From Cupriavidus yeoncheonensis (lineage in GTDB: Bacteria > Pseudomonadota > Gammaproteobacteria > Burkholderiales > Burkholderiaceae), in contig NZ_CAJPUY010000010.1 of assembly GCF_905397275.1 (NCBI RefSeq), forward strand, positions 124,001-188,000: 64,000 bases of DNA, given 5' to 3'. Shown here piece after piece: positions 8,153 through 15,929 of this stretch (position 1 is its first letter; each line of letters begins with the position of its first letter). Made by a program: the position numbers and the translations under genes. The notes below the pieces were generated by a model. That model was not told the origin of the DNA, made no database searches, and was given only the letters and a program-made list of their open reading frames with translations.

Positions 8153-9925
8153 CTAGCGTTGTTGTGCCGGCGCGCTCACGGCAAAGTTGGCCACGGCCAC
8201 GCGGCGCCAGTCGCGTGCCACGACATGCATGGGCGCGCGCTGGCTCAGTTCTGCGAAGGTGTGCGGCGACATGATCGCCATGGCGGGCTGGCCGTCCTGC
8301 CACGCGGCCAGGAACGCCGCGGTGGTCGGCTGCCATTTCTGCGGCTCCTGGGTAACGCCGAATTCCAGTTCGTCGGGCCGGTCCACCATCACCAGCGTGT
8401 GGCGCAGGTAGAACGGCAGCGTATGGTCCAGCACGCGCACGCTGTAGAGCTTCATGTCCGGCCGCAGCACGCGCGCCACGGGCGCGATCATGTCGATGCC
8501 CGATGCCGAGCGGCCGATGACTTCATGCCCCAGCAGTGCCGCGGTGAATGCCGTGCACATGCCGACCGCATAGACCGTGATGCTTGCCATCAGCCCGCGC
8601 CGCGGCAGCAGCCAGCGCGCCACGAGCGTGCTCGCGATCATCAGCGCGAAGGCCACGGCCGCCCAGACGGCATAGGCGCGATACAGCGCATTGGGCGTGT
8701 TGTTCGAATTGAGCGTGGCGACGATGGGGCTCGCCAGCAGCCCGATGACGCCGATCGCCAGGCCGGCCACGAGCTGGCGGCGCCAGGACCGCTCCGTGAT
8801 CGCATCGAGCGCCACGCCGCCAAGGATGCCCAGCGCCGGGAAGACCGGCAGGATATAGCCGGGCAGCTTCGAGTGCGACAGGCTGAAGAAGACAAAGATG
8901 GCGACGGCCCAGATGGCGGCGAGCAGGGCGGGCTGGAACGGTCGCGGCGCGCTGGCGGCCATGCCCGACGTCACGCCGGCGCGCTCGCGCACCGCGCGCC
9001 ACATGCGCGGAACCAGGCCCAGCCACGGCAGGAAGCCCCCGAGCACGAGCGGCACGAAGTAGAGCAGCGGGCCCTTGCGCGAATGCACGTTCGACGTGTA
9101 GCGCTCCCAGTGCTCGTGGATGAAGAAGAAGCGCAGGAATTCCGGATTGCGTTCCGAAACCAGCCAGAACCACGGCACCGCGACCAGCAGCATCAGCGCG
9201 ATGCCGCTCGCCAGATGCAGGCGTCGCCACAGGCCAAGGTCACGGGTGACGAGCGTATAGATCACGAGCACCAGCCCGGGCAGCGCCATGCCGACCAGCC
9301 CCTTGGTCAGGATGGCCACGCCCATGGCCAGCCAGCACGCCAGCATCCAGTTGCGGCGGGCGGCCGGCGTGGCGTCGGGGTGCTGCGCAAGCAGCATGAA
9401 CGCCAGCACGCAGGCCATGGCCCCGGACAGCGTCATGTCGAGCGTGTTGAAGTGCGCCGCCACGCTCCACATCGGCGCGGCGACCATCACCAGCCCGGTG
9501 AGCAATGCGGCGCGGGCGCCGAACCACCGGTGGGCAGCCAGCATGGAGGCCAGCAGGCCGATGGCGCCGGCCAGGGCAACGCACAGGCGCGCCTGCCAGT
9601 CGCCAATGCCGAACAGCACATACGACAGCGCCGTCACCCACATGTGGAACGGCGGCTTTTCGAAGTACTTCAGCGCGTTGTAGCGAATCGTCACCCAGTC
9701 GCCGCTGACGAACATTTCGCGGGCGATTTCGGCATAGCGGCCTTCATCGGGTCCGATCAGGTGGCGTATGCCCAGCGTACCGAACCACAGCAGCGCGATC
9801 ACCGCGCAGACGCCGGCCAGCACCATCAGCGGAACACCGCCGAAGCGGCGCCTGTGCCACGGCAGGGATGCTTGCGCGGCAAGCGTGTCGTGCTCGCTCG
9901 TCAGGCGGTCGGAACCATGAAGCAT
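8153..9925 (-). CDS. arnT: ArnT-like lipid A aminoarabinose/glycosyl transferase
   Basis: A 590-residue polytopic inner-membrane glycosyltransferase of the PMT/ArnT (GT83) family. The first periplasmic loop contains DEGRYAEIAREM, the hallmark with the catalytic Asp, followed by about eleven more hydrophobic segments and a periplasmic C-terminal domain. ArnT moves 4-amino-4-deoxy-L-arabinose from undecaprenyl phosphate to lipid A, which lowers the negative charge of the outer membrane and gives polymyxin resistance. The ATG at 9925 is preferred over a TTG 60 bases further upstream because the extra 20 residues are non-conserved in character. It heads an operon with the UDP-pentose synthase and diverges from a PmrAB-like system, which fits PmrA control. 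Confidence 0.85.
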   Translation of the reverse strand: MLHGSDRLTSEHDTLAAQASLPWHRRRFGGVPLMVLAGVCAVIALLWFGTLGIRHLIGPDEGRYAEIAREMFVSGDWVTIRYNALKYFEKPPFHMWVTALSYVLFGIGDWQARLCVALAGAIGLLASMLAAHRWFGARAALLTGLVMVAAPMWSVAAHFNTLDMTLSGAMACVLAFMLLAQHPDATPAARRNWMLACWLAMGVAILTKGLVGMALPGLVLVIYTLVTRDLGLWRRLHLASGIALMLLVAVPWFWLVSERNPEFLRFFFIHEHWERYTSNVHSRKGPLLYFVPLVLGGFLPWLGLVPRMWRAVRERAGVTSGMAASAPRPFQPALLAAIWAVAIFVFFSLSHSKLPGYILPVFPALGILGGVALDAITERSWRRQLVAGLAIGVIGLLASPIVATLNSNNTPNALYRAYAVWAAVAFALMIASTLVARWLLPRRGLMASITVYAVGMCTAFTAALLGHEVIGRSASGIDMIAPVARVLRPDMKLYSVRVLDHTLPFYLRHTLVMVDRPDELEFGVTQEPQKWQPTTAAFLAAWQDGQPAMAIMSPHTFAELSQRAPMHVVARDWRRVAVANFAVSAPAQQR

Positions 9926-10049
9926 GAAGGAAGAAGGGTGGCGTGGCGGATTTCGGGCCGGAAACCGGGCAATGCCGTGTGGCAACGAATGTCGGATGGA
10001 AATCGGACAAGCGGCCGGCTCAGGGCAACATGGGAGGATAAGTGACGAA

Positions 10050-10068
10050 CCTTAATGGCAGATTAAGG
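10050..10068. promoter_or_regulatory. Candidate PmrA box between arnT and the response regulator
   Basis: A perfect 7-5-7 palindrome, CCTTAAT-GGCAG-ATTAAGG. Its half-sites CTTAAT and ATTAAG, 5 bases apart, resemble the PmrA consensus CTTAAG-N5-CTTAAG of enterobacteria. It lies about 125 bases before arnT and 95 bases before the regulator gene. Weak -10-like hexamers lie 9-10 bases outward on each side, so it could serve both divergent promoters. Confidence 0.6.
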
Positions 10069-10113
10069 AAATTTGGGCAGAATGGCGGCTGCGCGACTTG
10101 CCGCGGCTTGATT

Positions 10114-10143
10114 GCCCTGTATCGCCCTGTATTGGCCTGTATC
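10114..10143 (+). repeat. Three tandem 10-bp repeats before the pmrA-like gene
   Basis: GCCCTGTATC, GCCCTGTATT and GGCCTGTATC follow each other without gaps and end 20 bases before the response-regulator start codon. The exact helical-turn period suggests a regulator-binding array or a slippage-prone tract. Confidence 0.5.
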
Positions 10144-10163
10144 GCAAAAAAGCGGGCGTGGAA

Positions 10164-10835
10164 ATGAGAATTCTAATTGTTGAAGACGACCCTATGCTGG
10201 GCGACGGGTTGCTGCGCGGGCTGCAACTGACGGGATATATCGTCGACTGGTTTACCACCGGCGCCGAGGCGGATCATGCGCTTGGCGTGGTGCACTACGA
10301 CGCCGTGGTGCTGGACCTCGGGCTGCCGGGCGATGACGGCATGGCGTGGCTCAGGCGCTGGCGCGAGCGTGGCTGCCAGATACCGGTCCTGGTGCTGACG
10401 GCCCGCGATGCGATCGAGAGCCGCATCAGTGGCCTGGATAGCGGCGCGGACGATTACCTCGTCAAGCCAATTTCCCTCGATGAACTGGCCGCCCGCCTGC
10501 GTGCCATGACGCGCCGCGCCGCAGGCAACTCGGCGCCGGTCTGGCGGCACGGGGCGCTGGAGTTCCACCCGGCGGCAAGGCAGGCCTTCTGGCACGGCAA
10601 GCCCGTGGACCTGACCAGCCGCGAGGCCATGCTCCTGGAATTGCTGCTGGCGCATCCGAACCGGCTGCTGACGCGCGATGTCCTGCGCGACAAGCTCTAT
10701 GACTGGCAGGCCGGGCTGGAAAGCAACACGCTCGAAGTGCATATCCACCATCTGCGCCGCAAGATCCATCCGAAGATCGTGCGCACCTTCCGCGGCGCCG
10801 GCTATACCCTGGGCGCCGCCGAGGACTGCACATGA
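10164..10835 (+). CDS. pmrA: OmpR/PhoB-family response regulator (PmrA-like)
   Basis: A 223-residue DNA-binding response regulator of normal length. The receiver domain (residues 1-115) has the acidic pocket E7-D8-D9 and the phosphoacceptor Asp51 in VVLDLGLPG. The C-terminal winged helix (about 125-220) ends in RTFRGAGYTL. The start at 10164 (MRILIVEDD) is the conserved N-terminus of the family; an upstream in-frame extension is ignored. It overlaps the sensor kinase gene by 4 bases, so the two are co-translated. Divergence from arnT and the intervening CTTAAT palindrome suggest that it is the PmrA/BasR equivalent controlling lipid A modification. That identification is inferred from context; other QseB/TctD-like regulators have similar sequences. 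Confidence 0.85.
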   Translation: MRILIVEDDPMLGDGLLRGLQLTGYIVDWFTTGAEADHALGVVHYDAVVLDLGLPGDDGMAWLRRWRERGCQIPVLVLTARDAIESRISGLDSGADDYLVKPISLDELAARLRAMTRRAAGNSAPVWRHGALEFHPAARQAFWHGKPVDLTSREAMLLELLLAHPNRLLTRDVLRDKLYDWQAGLESNTLEVHIHHLRRKIHPKIVRTFRGAGYTLGAAEDCT

Positions 10836-12190
10836 CGCTGCAGCGGCGCCTGATCCTGGCCGTGCTGGTCGTGACCCCGGTGGTGTGGCTGCTGACCATC
10901 GCCATGACATACGTGCGGGCCGGGCACGAGATCAACGAACTGTACGACACCGACATGGTCCGCATGGCGATGCAGATGCATTCGCTGGTGCCGCTGGTCG
11001 ACATCACGGCCGCGCCGTCGCGGGCCAGGCTGCCGGCGATTGCGGAAGGGGATCAGGGCGACGCGGGCCTTGGCGACCTGGCCATTGCCGCGTGGCTCCC
11101 CGATGGCACGCCCATGCACATCGATCCGGACGGGGACAGCCTGCCGCCGGCGAAGGGCATCAAGGGCTTCACGGACCAGCGCATCGACGGTCATCGCTGG
11201 CGGCTGTACTACCTGGACGATGACGTGACCGGCTGGCGCGTCTGCATCGGGCAGAAACTGGGCGAACGCAACGAGCTGATCCTGTCCTACATCGCCGCGC
11301 AGGTGTTGCCGTGGGCGGTGGGCTTGCCGGTACTGATCGGCGTGCTGATCCTGTTCATGCGGCGGGCCATGACACCCGTGCGCGCACTCTCCACGGAGAT
11401 CGAGCGCCGTTCCCCGCATGATCCGCAGCCACTGGGCCTGGCGGGCGTTCCCGGTGAACTGGTGCCGCTGGTCAACGCCATGAACCGCCTGCTGGCCGGC
11501 GTATCCGATTCGATCGAGCACGAGCGGCGCCTGACAGCGGATGCCGCGCACGAAATGCGCACGCCGCTGGCGGCGTTGAAGGCGCAGTGGGAAATCGCGC
11601 AGCGTTCGCCGGATGAGAATGAGCGTGCCAGGGCTCGCGCCAACGTCGAATCGGGCATCGACCGCATGAGCCGGCTGGTGTCGCAGCTGCTGACCATGAG
11701 CCGGCTCGAGGATGCTTCTGCGCTGGCGATGCTGGAAGATGTGAACTGGCAGCCGATCGCCCAGCAGGCACTGTCGGACTGCCTGGTGCTGGCACAGCGC
11801 AGGAAGGTGGATGTCGAACTGATCTGGCCACCGGCCGATGTGCCGCCCCTGCCGCTGGCGGGGGATCCGAACCTGCTCGGGCTGATGCTGCGCAACCTGC
11901 TGGACAATGCGATTCGCTATAGCCCGGCGGGCGCGATGGTCACCATGGATTTCCGTGCCGATGCCATCGTGGTGTGCGATGAAGGGCCAGGGGTGGCGCC
12001 CGAGGTGCTGGTGCGGCTGGGCGACCGGTTCTTCCGCGCGGGTGGCCAACGCGAGCACGGGCATGGGCTCGGCATCTCGATCGCACAGCGCGTCGCGCGG
12101 CTGCATGGATTGCGCATCGCGTTCGCCAACCGCACCGACGGCCGGTCAGGACTGACGGTAAGCATTCTCCGCTGCGGCGAGCCGCAATAA
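10832..12190 (+). CDS. pmrB: Sensor histidine kinase (PmrB-like)
   Basis: A 452-residue membrane sensor kinase. Two membrane segments (about residues 6-26 and 155-176) enclose a periplasmic domain of some 125 residues, followed by a HAMP linker, the dimerisation helix with His240 in AAHEMRTPL, and an HATPase domain with the N-box (LRNLLDNAIRYS) and G-boxes DEGPGV and GHGLGI. Two ExxE motifs, E33-E36 and E145-E148, lie next to the membrane in the periplasmic part. Similar motifs bind Fe3+ in Salmonella PmrB. It overlaps the response-regulator gene by 4 bases and is followed by a strong terminator. QseC/TctE-type kinases are the main alternative reading. Confidence 0.85.
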   Translation: MTLQRRLILAVLVVTPVVWLLTIAMTYVRAGHEINELYDTDMVRMAMQMHSLVPLVDITAAPSRARLPAIAEGDQGDAGLGDLAIAAWLPDGTPMHIDPDGDSLPPAKGIKGFTDQRIDGHRWRLYYLDDDVTGWRVCIGQKLGERNELILSYIAAQVLPWAVGLPVLIGVLILFMRRAMTPVRALSTEIERRSPHDPQPLGLAGVPGELVPLVNAMNRLLAGVSDSIEHERRLTADAAHEMRTPLAALKAQWEIAQRSPDENERARARANVESGIDRMSRLVSQLLTMSRLEDASALAMLEDVNWQPIAQQALSDCLVLAQRRKVDVELIWPPADVPPLPLAGDPNLLGLMLRNLLDNAIRYSPAGAMVTMDFRADAIVVCDEGPGVAPEVLVRLGDRFFRAGGQREHGHGLGISIAQRVARLHGLRIAFANRTDGRSGLTVSILRCGEPQ

Positions 12191-12225
12191 AAAACGCCTC
12201 GTGCGTCAACCACACGAGGCGTTTT
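12191..12225. terminator. Bidirectional intrinsic terminator
   Basis: A perfect 13-bp stem AAAACGCCTCGTG/CACGAGGCGTTTT with a 9-base loop lies immediately after the pmrB-like gene and before the convergent tex gene. The A/T ends let it work in both directions. Confidence 0.9.
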
Positions 12226-12249
12226 GCTGCAGCGGCAGAACCAGTCAAC

Positions 12250-14598
12250 TCATCGCTTGAGCTTGGCGAATGCCGCTGCCATGGCGCCGCCCGACTCCGC
12301 CTCGCGGCGCGCGCCGCCGTTGCCGAAACCCTTGCCGGCCGGGCGCTGACCGCCGCGGTCACCCGACGGGCGCGCCGACGTCTGGCCCGGCTCGTCATCG
12401 AGCCGCATGCTCAGGCCGATACGGTTGCGCTTGACGTCGACCTCCATCACCTTGACCTTGACGATCTGGCCGGCCTTGACCACTTCGTGCGCGTCCTTGA
12501 CGAACTTGTTCGACAGTGCGGAGATATGCACGAGGCCGTCCTGGTGGACGCCGATGTCGACGAACGCGCCAAACGCCGCCACGTTCGTGACCACGCCTTC
12601 CAGGATCATGCCCGGCTGCAGGTCCTTCACGTCTTCCACGCCTTCCTGGAAGGTGGCCGTCTTGAACTCGGGCCGCGGGTCGCGGCCCGGCTTTTCCAGT
12701 TCGGTGAGGATGTCGCGCACGGTCGGCAGGCCGAACGATTCGTCGGTGAACTGCGCCGGCGACAGGCCGCGCAGCGCTTCACGGTTGCCCATGACGTCCG
12801 GCAGCCCCTTCTTGATATGGTCCAGGATGCGCTTGACCACGGGATAGGCTTCCGGGTGCACCGAGGAGCGGTCCAGCGGATTGTCGCCGGTATTGACGCG
12901 CAGGAAGCCGGCCGCCAGCTCGAAGGTCTTGTCCCCGAGGCGGGGCACCTTCTTCAGCGCGTCGCGGTTCGAGAAGGCGCCGTTGGCATCGCGGTATTCG
13001 ACGATATTGCGCGCCAGCACGGTATTCAGGCCGGAAACGCGGGCCAGCAGCGGTGCCGACGCGGTGTTCACGTCCACGCCCACGGCGTTCACGCAGTCCT
13101 CGACCACGGCATCCAGCGTGCGGGCCAGTTCGCGCTGGTTCACGTCGTGCTGGTACTGGCCCACGCCGATCGACTTCGGGTCGATCTTCACGAGTTCGGC
13201 CAGCGGGTCCTGCAGGCGGCGCGCGATCGACACCGCGCCGCGCAGCGACACGTCGAGCTCCGGGAATTCCTTGGCGGCCAGCTCCGACGCCGAGTACACC
13301 GATGCGCCGGCTTCGCTCACGACGATCTTGGTGAGCTTCAGGTCGGGCGCCTGGCGCATCAGGTCCTGCACCAGCTTGTCGGTTTCGCGGCTCGCGGTGC
13401 CATTGCCGATCGAGACCAGCGCGACACCATGCTGCTTGGCCATGCGCGCGAGCGTGGCGAGCGAGCCGTTCCAGTCGCGGCGCGGCTCGTGCGGGTAGAT
13501 GGTCGCGGTTTCCAGCAGCTTGCCGGTGGTATCGACCACGGCCACCTTGCAGCCGGTACGGATGCCCGGGTCAACGCCCATCACCGCCTTGGGCCCGGCG
13601 GGCGCGGCCAGCAGCAGTTCGTGCAGGTTGCGGCCGAACACCTTGATGGCTTCGCTTTCCGCGGTTTCGCGCAGCTGGGTCAGCAGCTCGGTCTCCAGGT
13701 GCGGCTGCACCTTCACGCGCCAGCACCAGCGGCAGACATCGCCGAGCCACTTGTCGGCGGGGCGGCCCTGGTTCTGGATGCCGACGTGGCGCGCGATCAT
13801 GCCTTCGCACGGGTGCGGCACCATGGCATCCTGCTCTTCGCCCAGGCCCAGCTTGACCATCAGCACGCCCGCATTGCGGCCGCGGAACAGCGCCAGGGCG
13901 CGGTGGGACGGTACGGTGCGGATGGTTTCGCTGTACTGGTAGTAGTCGCGGAACTTCTCTTCCTCGGCGGTTTCCTTGCCTTCCATGACCGTGGAGCTGA
14001 CCACGCCGTTGCTCCACAGGTGCTCGCGCAGCTTGCCCAGCAGCTCGGCGGTTTCGCCGAATTGTTCGGAGAGGATGTCGCGTGCACCGTCCAGCGCCGC
14101 CTTGACGTCCGGCACGCCGCCGTCGGCCGTCGGGTTGCCGTTGACGTATTTGGCCGCTTCAGCCTGCGGGTCCAGCGTCGGATCGGCCAGCAGCGCCTGG
14201 GCCAGCGGCTCCAGCCCGCACTCGCGCGCGATCTGGGCGCGCGTGCGGCGCTTGGGCTTGTAGGGCAGGTAGAGGTCTTCCAGCGCCTGCTTGGTCTCGG
14301 CGGCCTCGATCGCCGTGCGCAGCTCCGGCGTGAGCTTGCCTTGCTCCTCGATCGAGGCAAGGATGGCCAGGCGACGCTCTTCCATGTCGCGCAGGTACAG
14401 CAGGCGCTCTTCCAGCGTGCGCAGCTGGGTGTCGTCCAGGTTGTCGGTCACTTCCTTGCGGTAGCGGGCAATGAACGGAACGGTCGCGCCTTCATCGAGC
14501 AGGGCCACGGCAGCCGCCACCTGGCGGGGTTGAACGGTCAGTTCAGCCGCGATGAGCGACACAATCTTTTGCGAAACGGATGCGGGCAGATTGGACAT
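12250..14598 (-). CDS. tex: Transcription accessory protein Tex
   Basis: A 782-residue nucleic-acid-binding protein, normal length for Tex. It has the N-terminal helical Tex region, the RNase H-like YqgF domain ([18 protein letters not shown], about residues 330-347), helix-hairpin-helix segments, and a C-terminal S1 RNA-binding domain ([18 protein letters not shown], about residues 655-675). A Gly/Arg-rich tail follows. It acts in the cytosol; a general role in transcription and in tolerance of stress and of toxin-gene expression is known from Bordetella and Pseudomonas. The ATG at 14598 matches the family N-terminus [12 protein letters not shown]; no strong ribosome binding site is visible. 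It is monocistronic and shares the terminator at 12191-12225. Confidence 0.95.
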   Translation of the reverse strand: MSNLPASVSQKIVSLIAAELTVQPRQVAAAVALLDEGATVPFIARYRKEVTDNLDDTQLRTLEERLLYLRDMEERRLAILASIEEQGKLTPELRTAIEAAETKQALEDLYLPYKPKRRTRAQIARECGLEPLAQALLADPTLDPQAEAAKYVNGNPTADGGVPDVKAALDGARDILSEQFGETAELLGKLREHLWSNGVVSSTVMEGKETAEEEKFRDYYQYSETIRTVPSHRALALFRGRNAGVLMVKLGLGEEQDAMVPHPCEGMIARHVGIQNQGRPADKWLGDVCRWCWRVKVQPHLETELLTQLRETAESEAIKVFGRNLHELLLAAPAGPKAVMGVDPGIRTGCKVAVVDTTGKLLETATIYPHEPRRDWNGSLATLARMAKQHGVALVSIGNGTASRETDKLVQDLMRQAPDLKLTKIVVSEAGASVYSASELAAKEFPELDVSLRGAVSIARRLQDPLAELVKIDPKSIGVGQYQHDVNQRELARTLDAVVEDCVNAVGVDVNTASAPLLARVSGLNTVLARNIVEYRDANGAFSNRDALKKVPRLGDKTFELAAGFLRVNTGDNPLDRSSVHPEAYPVVKRILDHIKKGLPDVMGNREALRGLSPAQFTDESFGLPTVRDILTELEKPGRDPRPEFKTATFQEGVEDVKDLQPGMILEGVVTNVAAFGAFVDIGVHQDGLVHISALSNKFVKDAHEVVKAGQIVKVKVMEVDVKRNRIGLSMRLDDEPGQTSARPSGDRGGQRPAGKGFGNGGARREAESGGAMAAAFAKLKR

Positions 14599-14901
14599 CG
14601 GGAAATCGGTCTGTCGGACGCGGTCAGTCGAAAGCGGGGAATTTTGCCACAAGCGCGACGGCTTTCCGCCACAGAAGAGGGACTGTTTGCAGGCGTGTAT
14701 CTTCCGGCACGCCGCGCGGCGGTCCCACAAGGGGCGGGGCAGGGCGCGGGGCAGGCCGGATGCTAGAATTCGGCCATGACCTTCAAGCCCCATCCGGCCG
14801 TCGCGCCCGCCATGCCCATGGCCGTGCGCGGCACGGCAACCCTGGCCATGATTCCCGCCGCACGCCTGCCCCGTTCCGTCCCGCACCGTGACGGGCGAAA
14901 G
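14599..14901. other. Intergenic region between tex and the coiled-coil protein gene
   Basis: These 303 bases separate two divergent genes. A good extended -10 (TGCTAGAAT, 14761-14769) points rightwards but has no clear -35. An in-frame ATG at 14776 would extend the next protein by 42 residues. I see no other feature. Confidence 0.4.
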
Positions 14902-15609
14902 ATGCCGACTGTCCGCCTGCTTGCCATGGCCGCGGTGTGGCTGACCGTGGTCGGCGCCGGCACGCTGGCGCCGATGTCGGACAGCGCCGCGCAGGCCTCC
15001 GCGCCGGCAGCGGCGCCGCGCGATTTCGCTGCCGAGCGCAAGGCGATCGGCGATTCACGCGCGTGGACCAACTACCGCTTCGCCACGGCGGAACGTGCCT
15101 GTTACGACAAGTTCTTCGTCACGCACTGCATCGACAAGGCGAAGGAAATCCAGCGCGGGGAATTGCAGGTGTTGCGCCAGCGCGAGCTCGAAGTAGGTGA
15201 AGCCGAGCGCGCCCAGCGGGCCGCCGACCGCGATCGCGAGCAGGCGTTGCGCCGGGCCGAGTACGAGGCTGGCCAGCCCAAGCGCAGCGCGAACGAACAG
15301 GCGAGCCGCGAGTCCTTCGAGAAGAAGCAGCAGGAGCAGCAACTGCGCGACGCTCAGCACCAGGCCGATGCGCCGAAGCGCTCGGCCAACGCGCAGTCCC
15401 ACCAGCAGAAGCAGGCCGACTACGACGCCCGCATGCGCGAGGCGCAGAGCAAGGGCGCGGAGCAGGCGCGCCAGCGCGAAGAGAACGTGAAGGCGTATGA
15501 GGCCAAGCAGCGCGAGGCCGAACAGCGCCAGAAGGATCAGGACGAGCGGCGCGCCAAGGCGAAAGAACAGCAGGGGCAGGCGTCGGCGCCGCGTCCCTTT
15601 GGCTTCTGA
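14902..15609 (+). CDS. Exported coiled-coil protein of unknown function
   Basis: A 235-residue protein. Residues 1-31 look like a signal peptide ([20 protein letters not shown] core, cleavage near SAAQA). Residues 40-80 contain two cysteines spaced as [10 protein letters not shown]. The rest, about 80-225, is extremely rich in Gln, Glu, Lys, Arg and Ala with heptad character, so it should form a long helix or coiled coil. I do not recognise a named family; such proteins are common in Burkholderiales. An in-frame ATG at 14776 would put 42 residues before the signal peptide. I prefer 14902 because the hydrophobic core then starts at the right distance, and because a likely -10 overlaps the upstream ATG. 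Possibly co-transcribed with the DUF465 gene 51 bases on. Confidence 0.65.
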   Translation: MPTVRLLAMAAVWLTVVGAGTLAPMSDSAAQASAPAAAPRDFAAERKAIGDSRAWTNYRFATAERACYDKFFVTHCIDKAKEIQRGELQVLRQRELEVGEAERAQRAADRDREQALRRAEYEAGQPKRSANEQASRESFEKKQQEQQLRDAQHQADAPKRSANAQSHQQKQADYDARMREAQSKGAEQARQREENVKAYEAKQREAEQRQKDQDERRAKAKEQQGQASAPRPFGF

Positions 15610-15660
15610 GCCGGGTTCGGGGGGTACGCCAGCCTGTTTTGGGGGAGATGCGGCGGGGAA

Positions 15661-15870
15661 ATGCAAATGGACAGTAACCTGAACACCCTCGAACGGCAGC
15701 TCATGGAGCTGCAGATCGAGCACCGCGACCTCGACTACCTGATCGACCGGCTGGCCGAGGATCCGACCCATGACGAACTCCAGCTCAGGCGGCTGAAGAA
15801 GCGCCGCCTCAAGCTGAAGGACGCCATCACCCTGCTGCAACTCCAGCTCGAACCCGACGTGCCGGCCTGA
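15661..15870 (+). CDS. DUF465 (YdcH-family) small protein
   Basis: A 69-residue, highly charged helical protein. The LxxEHxxLDxxIxxL-like pattern (residues 16-31) and the C-terminal RRLKKRRLKLKDAI identify the DUF465/YdcH family of short coiled-coil proteins, whose function is not established. Two in-frame ATGs (15661 and 15667) are possible; GGGGA lies at better spacing for the second. It precedes the DinG-type helicase gene by 59 bases in the same direction. Confidence 0.8.
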   Translation: MQMDSNLNTLERQLMELQIEHRDLDYLIDRLAEDPTHDELQLRRLKKRRLKLKDAITLLQLQLEPDVPA

Positions 15871-15929
15871 GTGCCGCGCACGCCGGAACTGCCAACGCCA
15901 CACCGCGCGATACCTGAGTCTTACCCGCC

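Noticed and set aside
10107..10143. A sigma70 promoter within the 10-bp repeats before the pmrA-like gene
   Set aside because: TTGATT and TGTATT/TGTATC hexamers are present, but the spacers are 14 or 24 bases, not near 17.
12487..14766. A 759-codon open frame antisense to tex
   Set aside because: It is an antisense shadow of a conserved gene with no recognisable domain or ribosome binding site.
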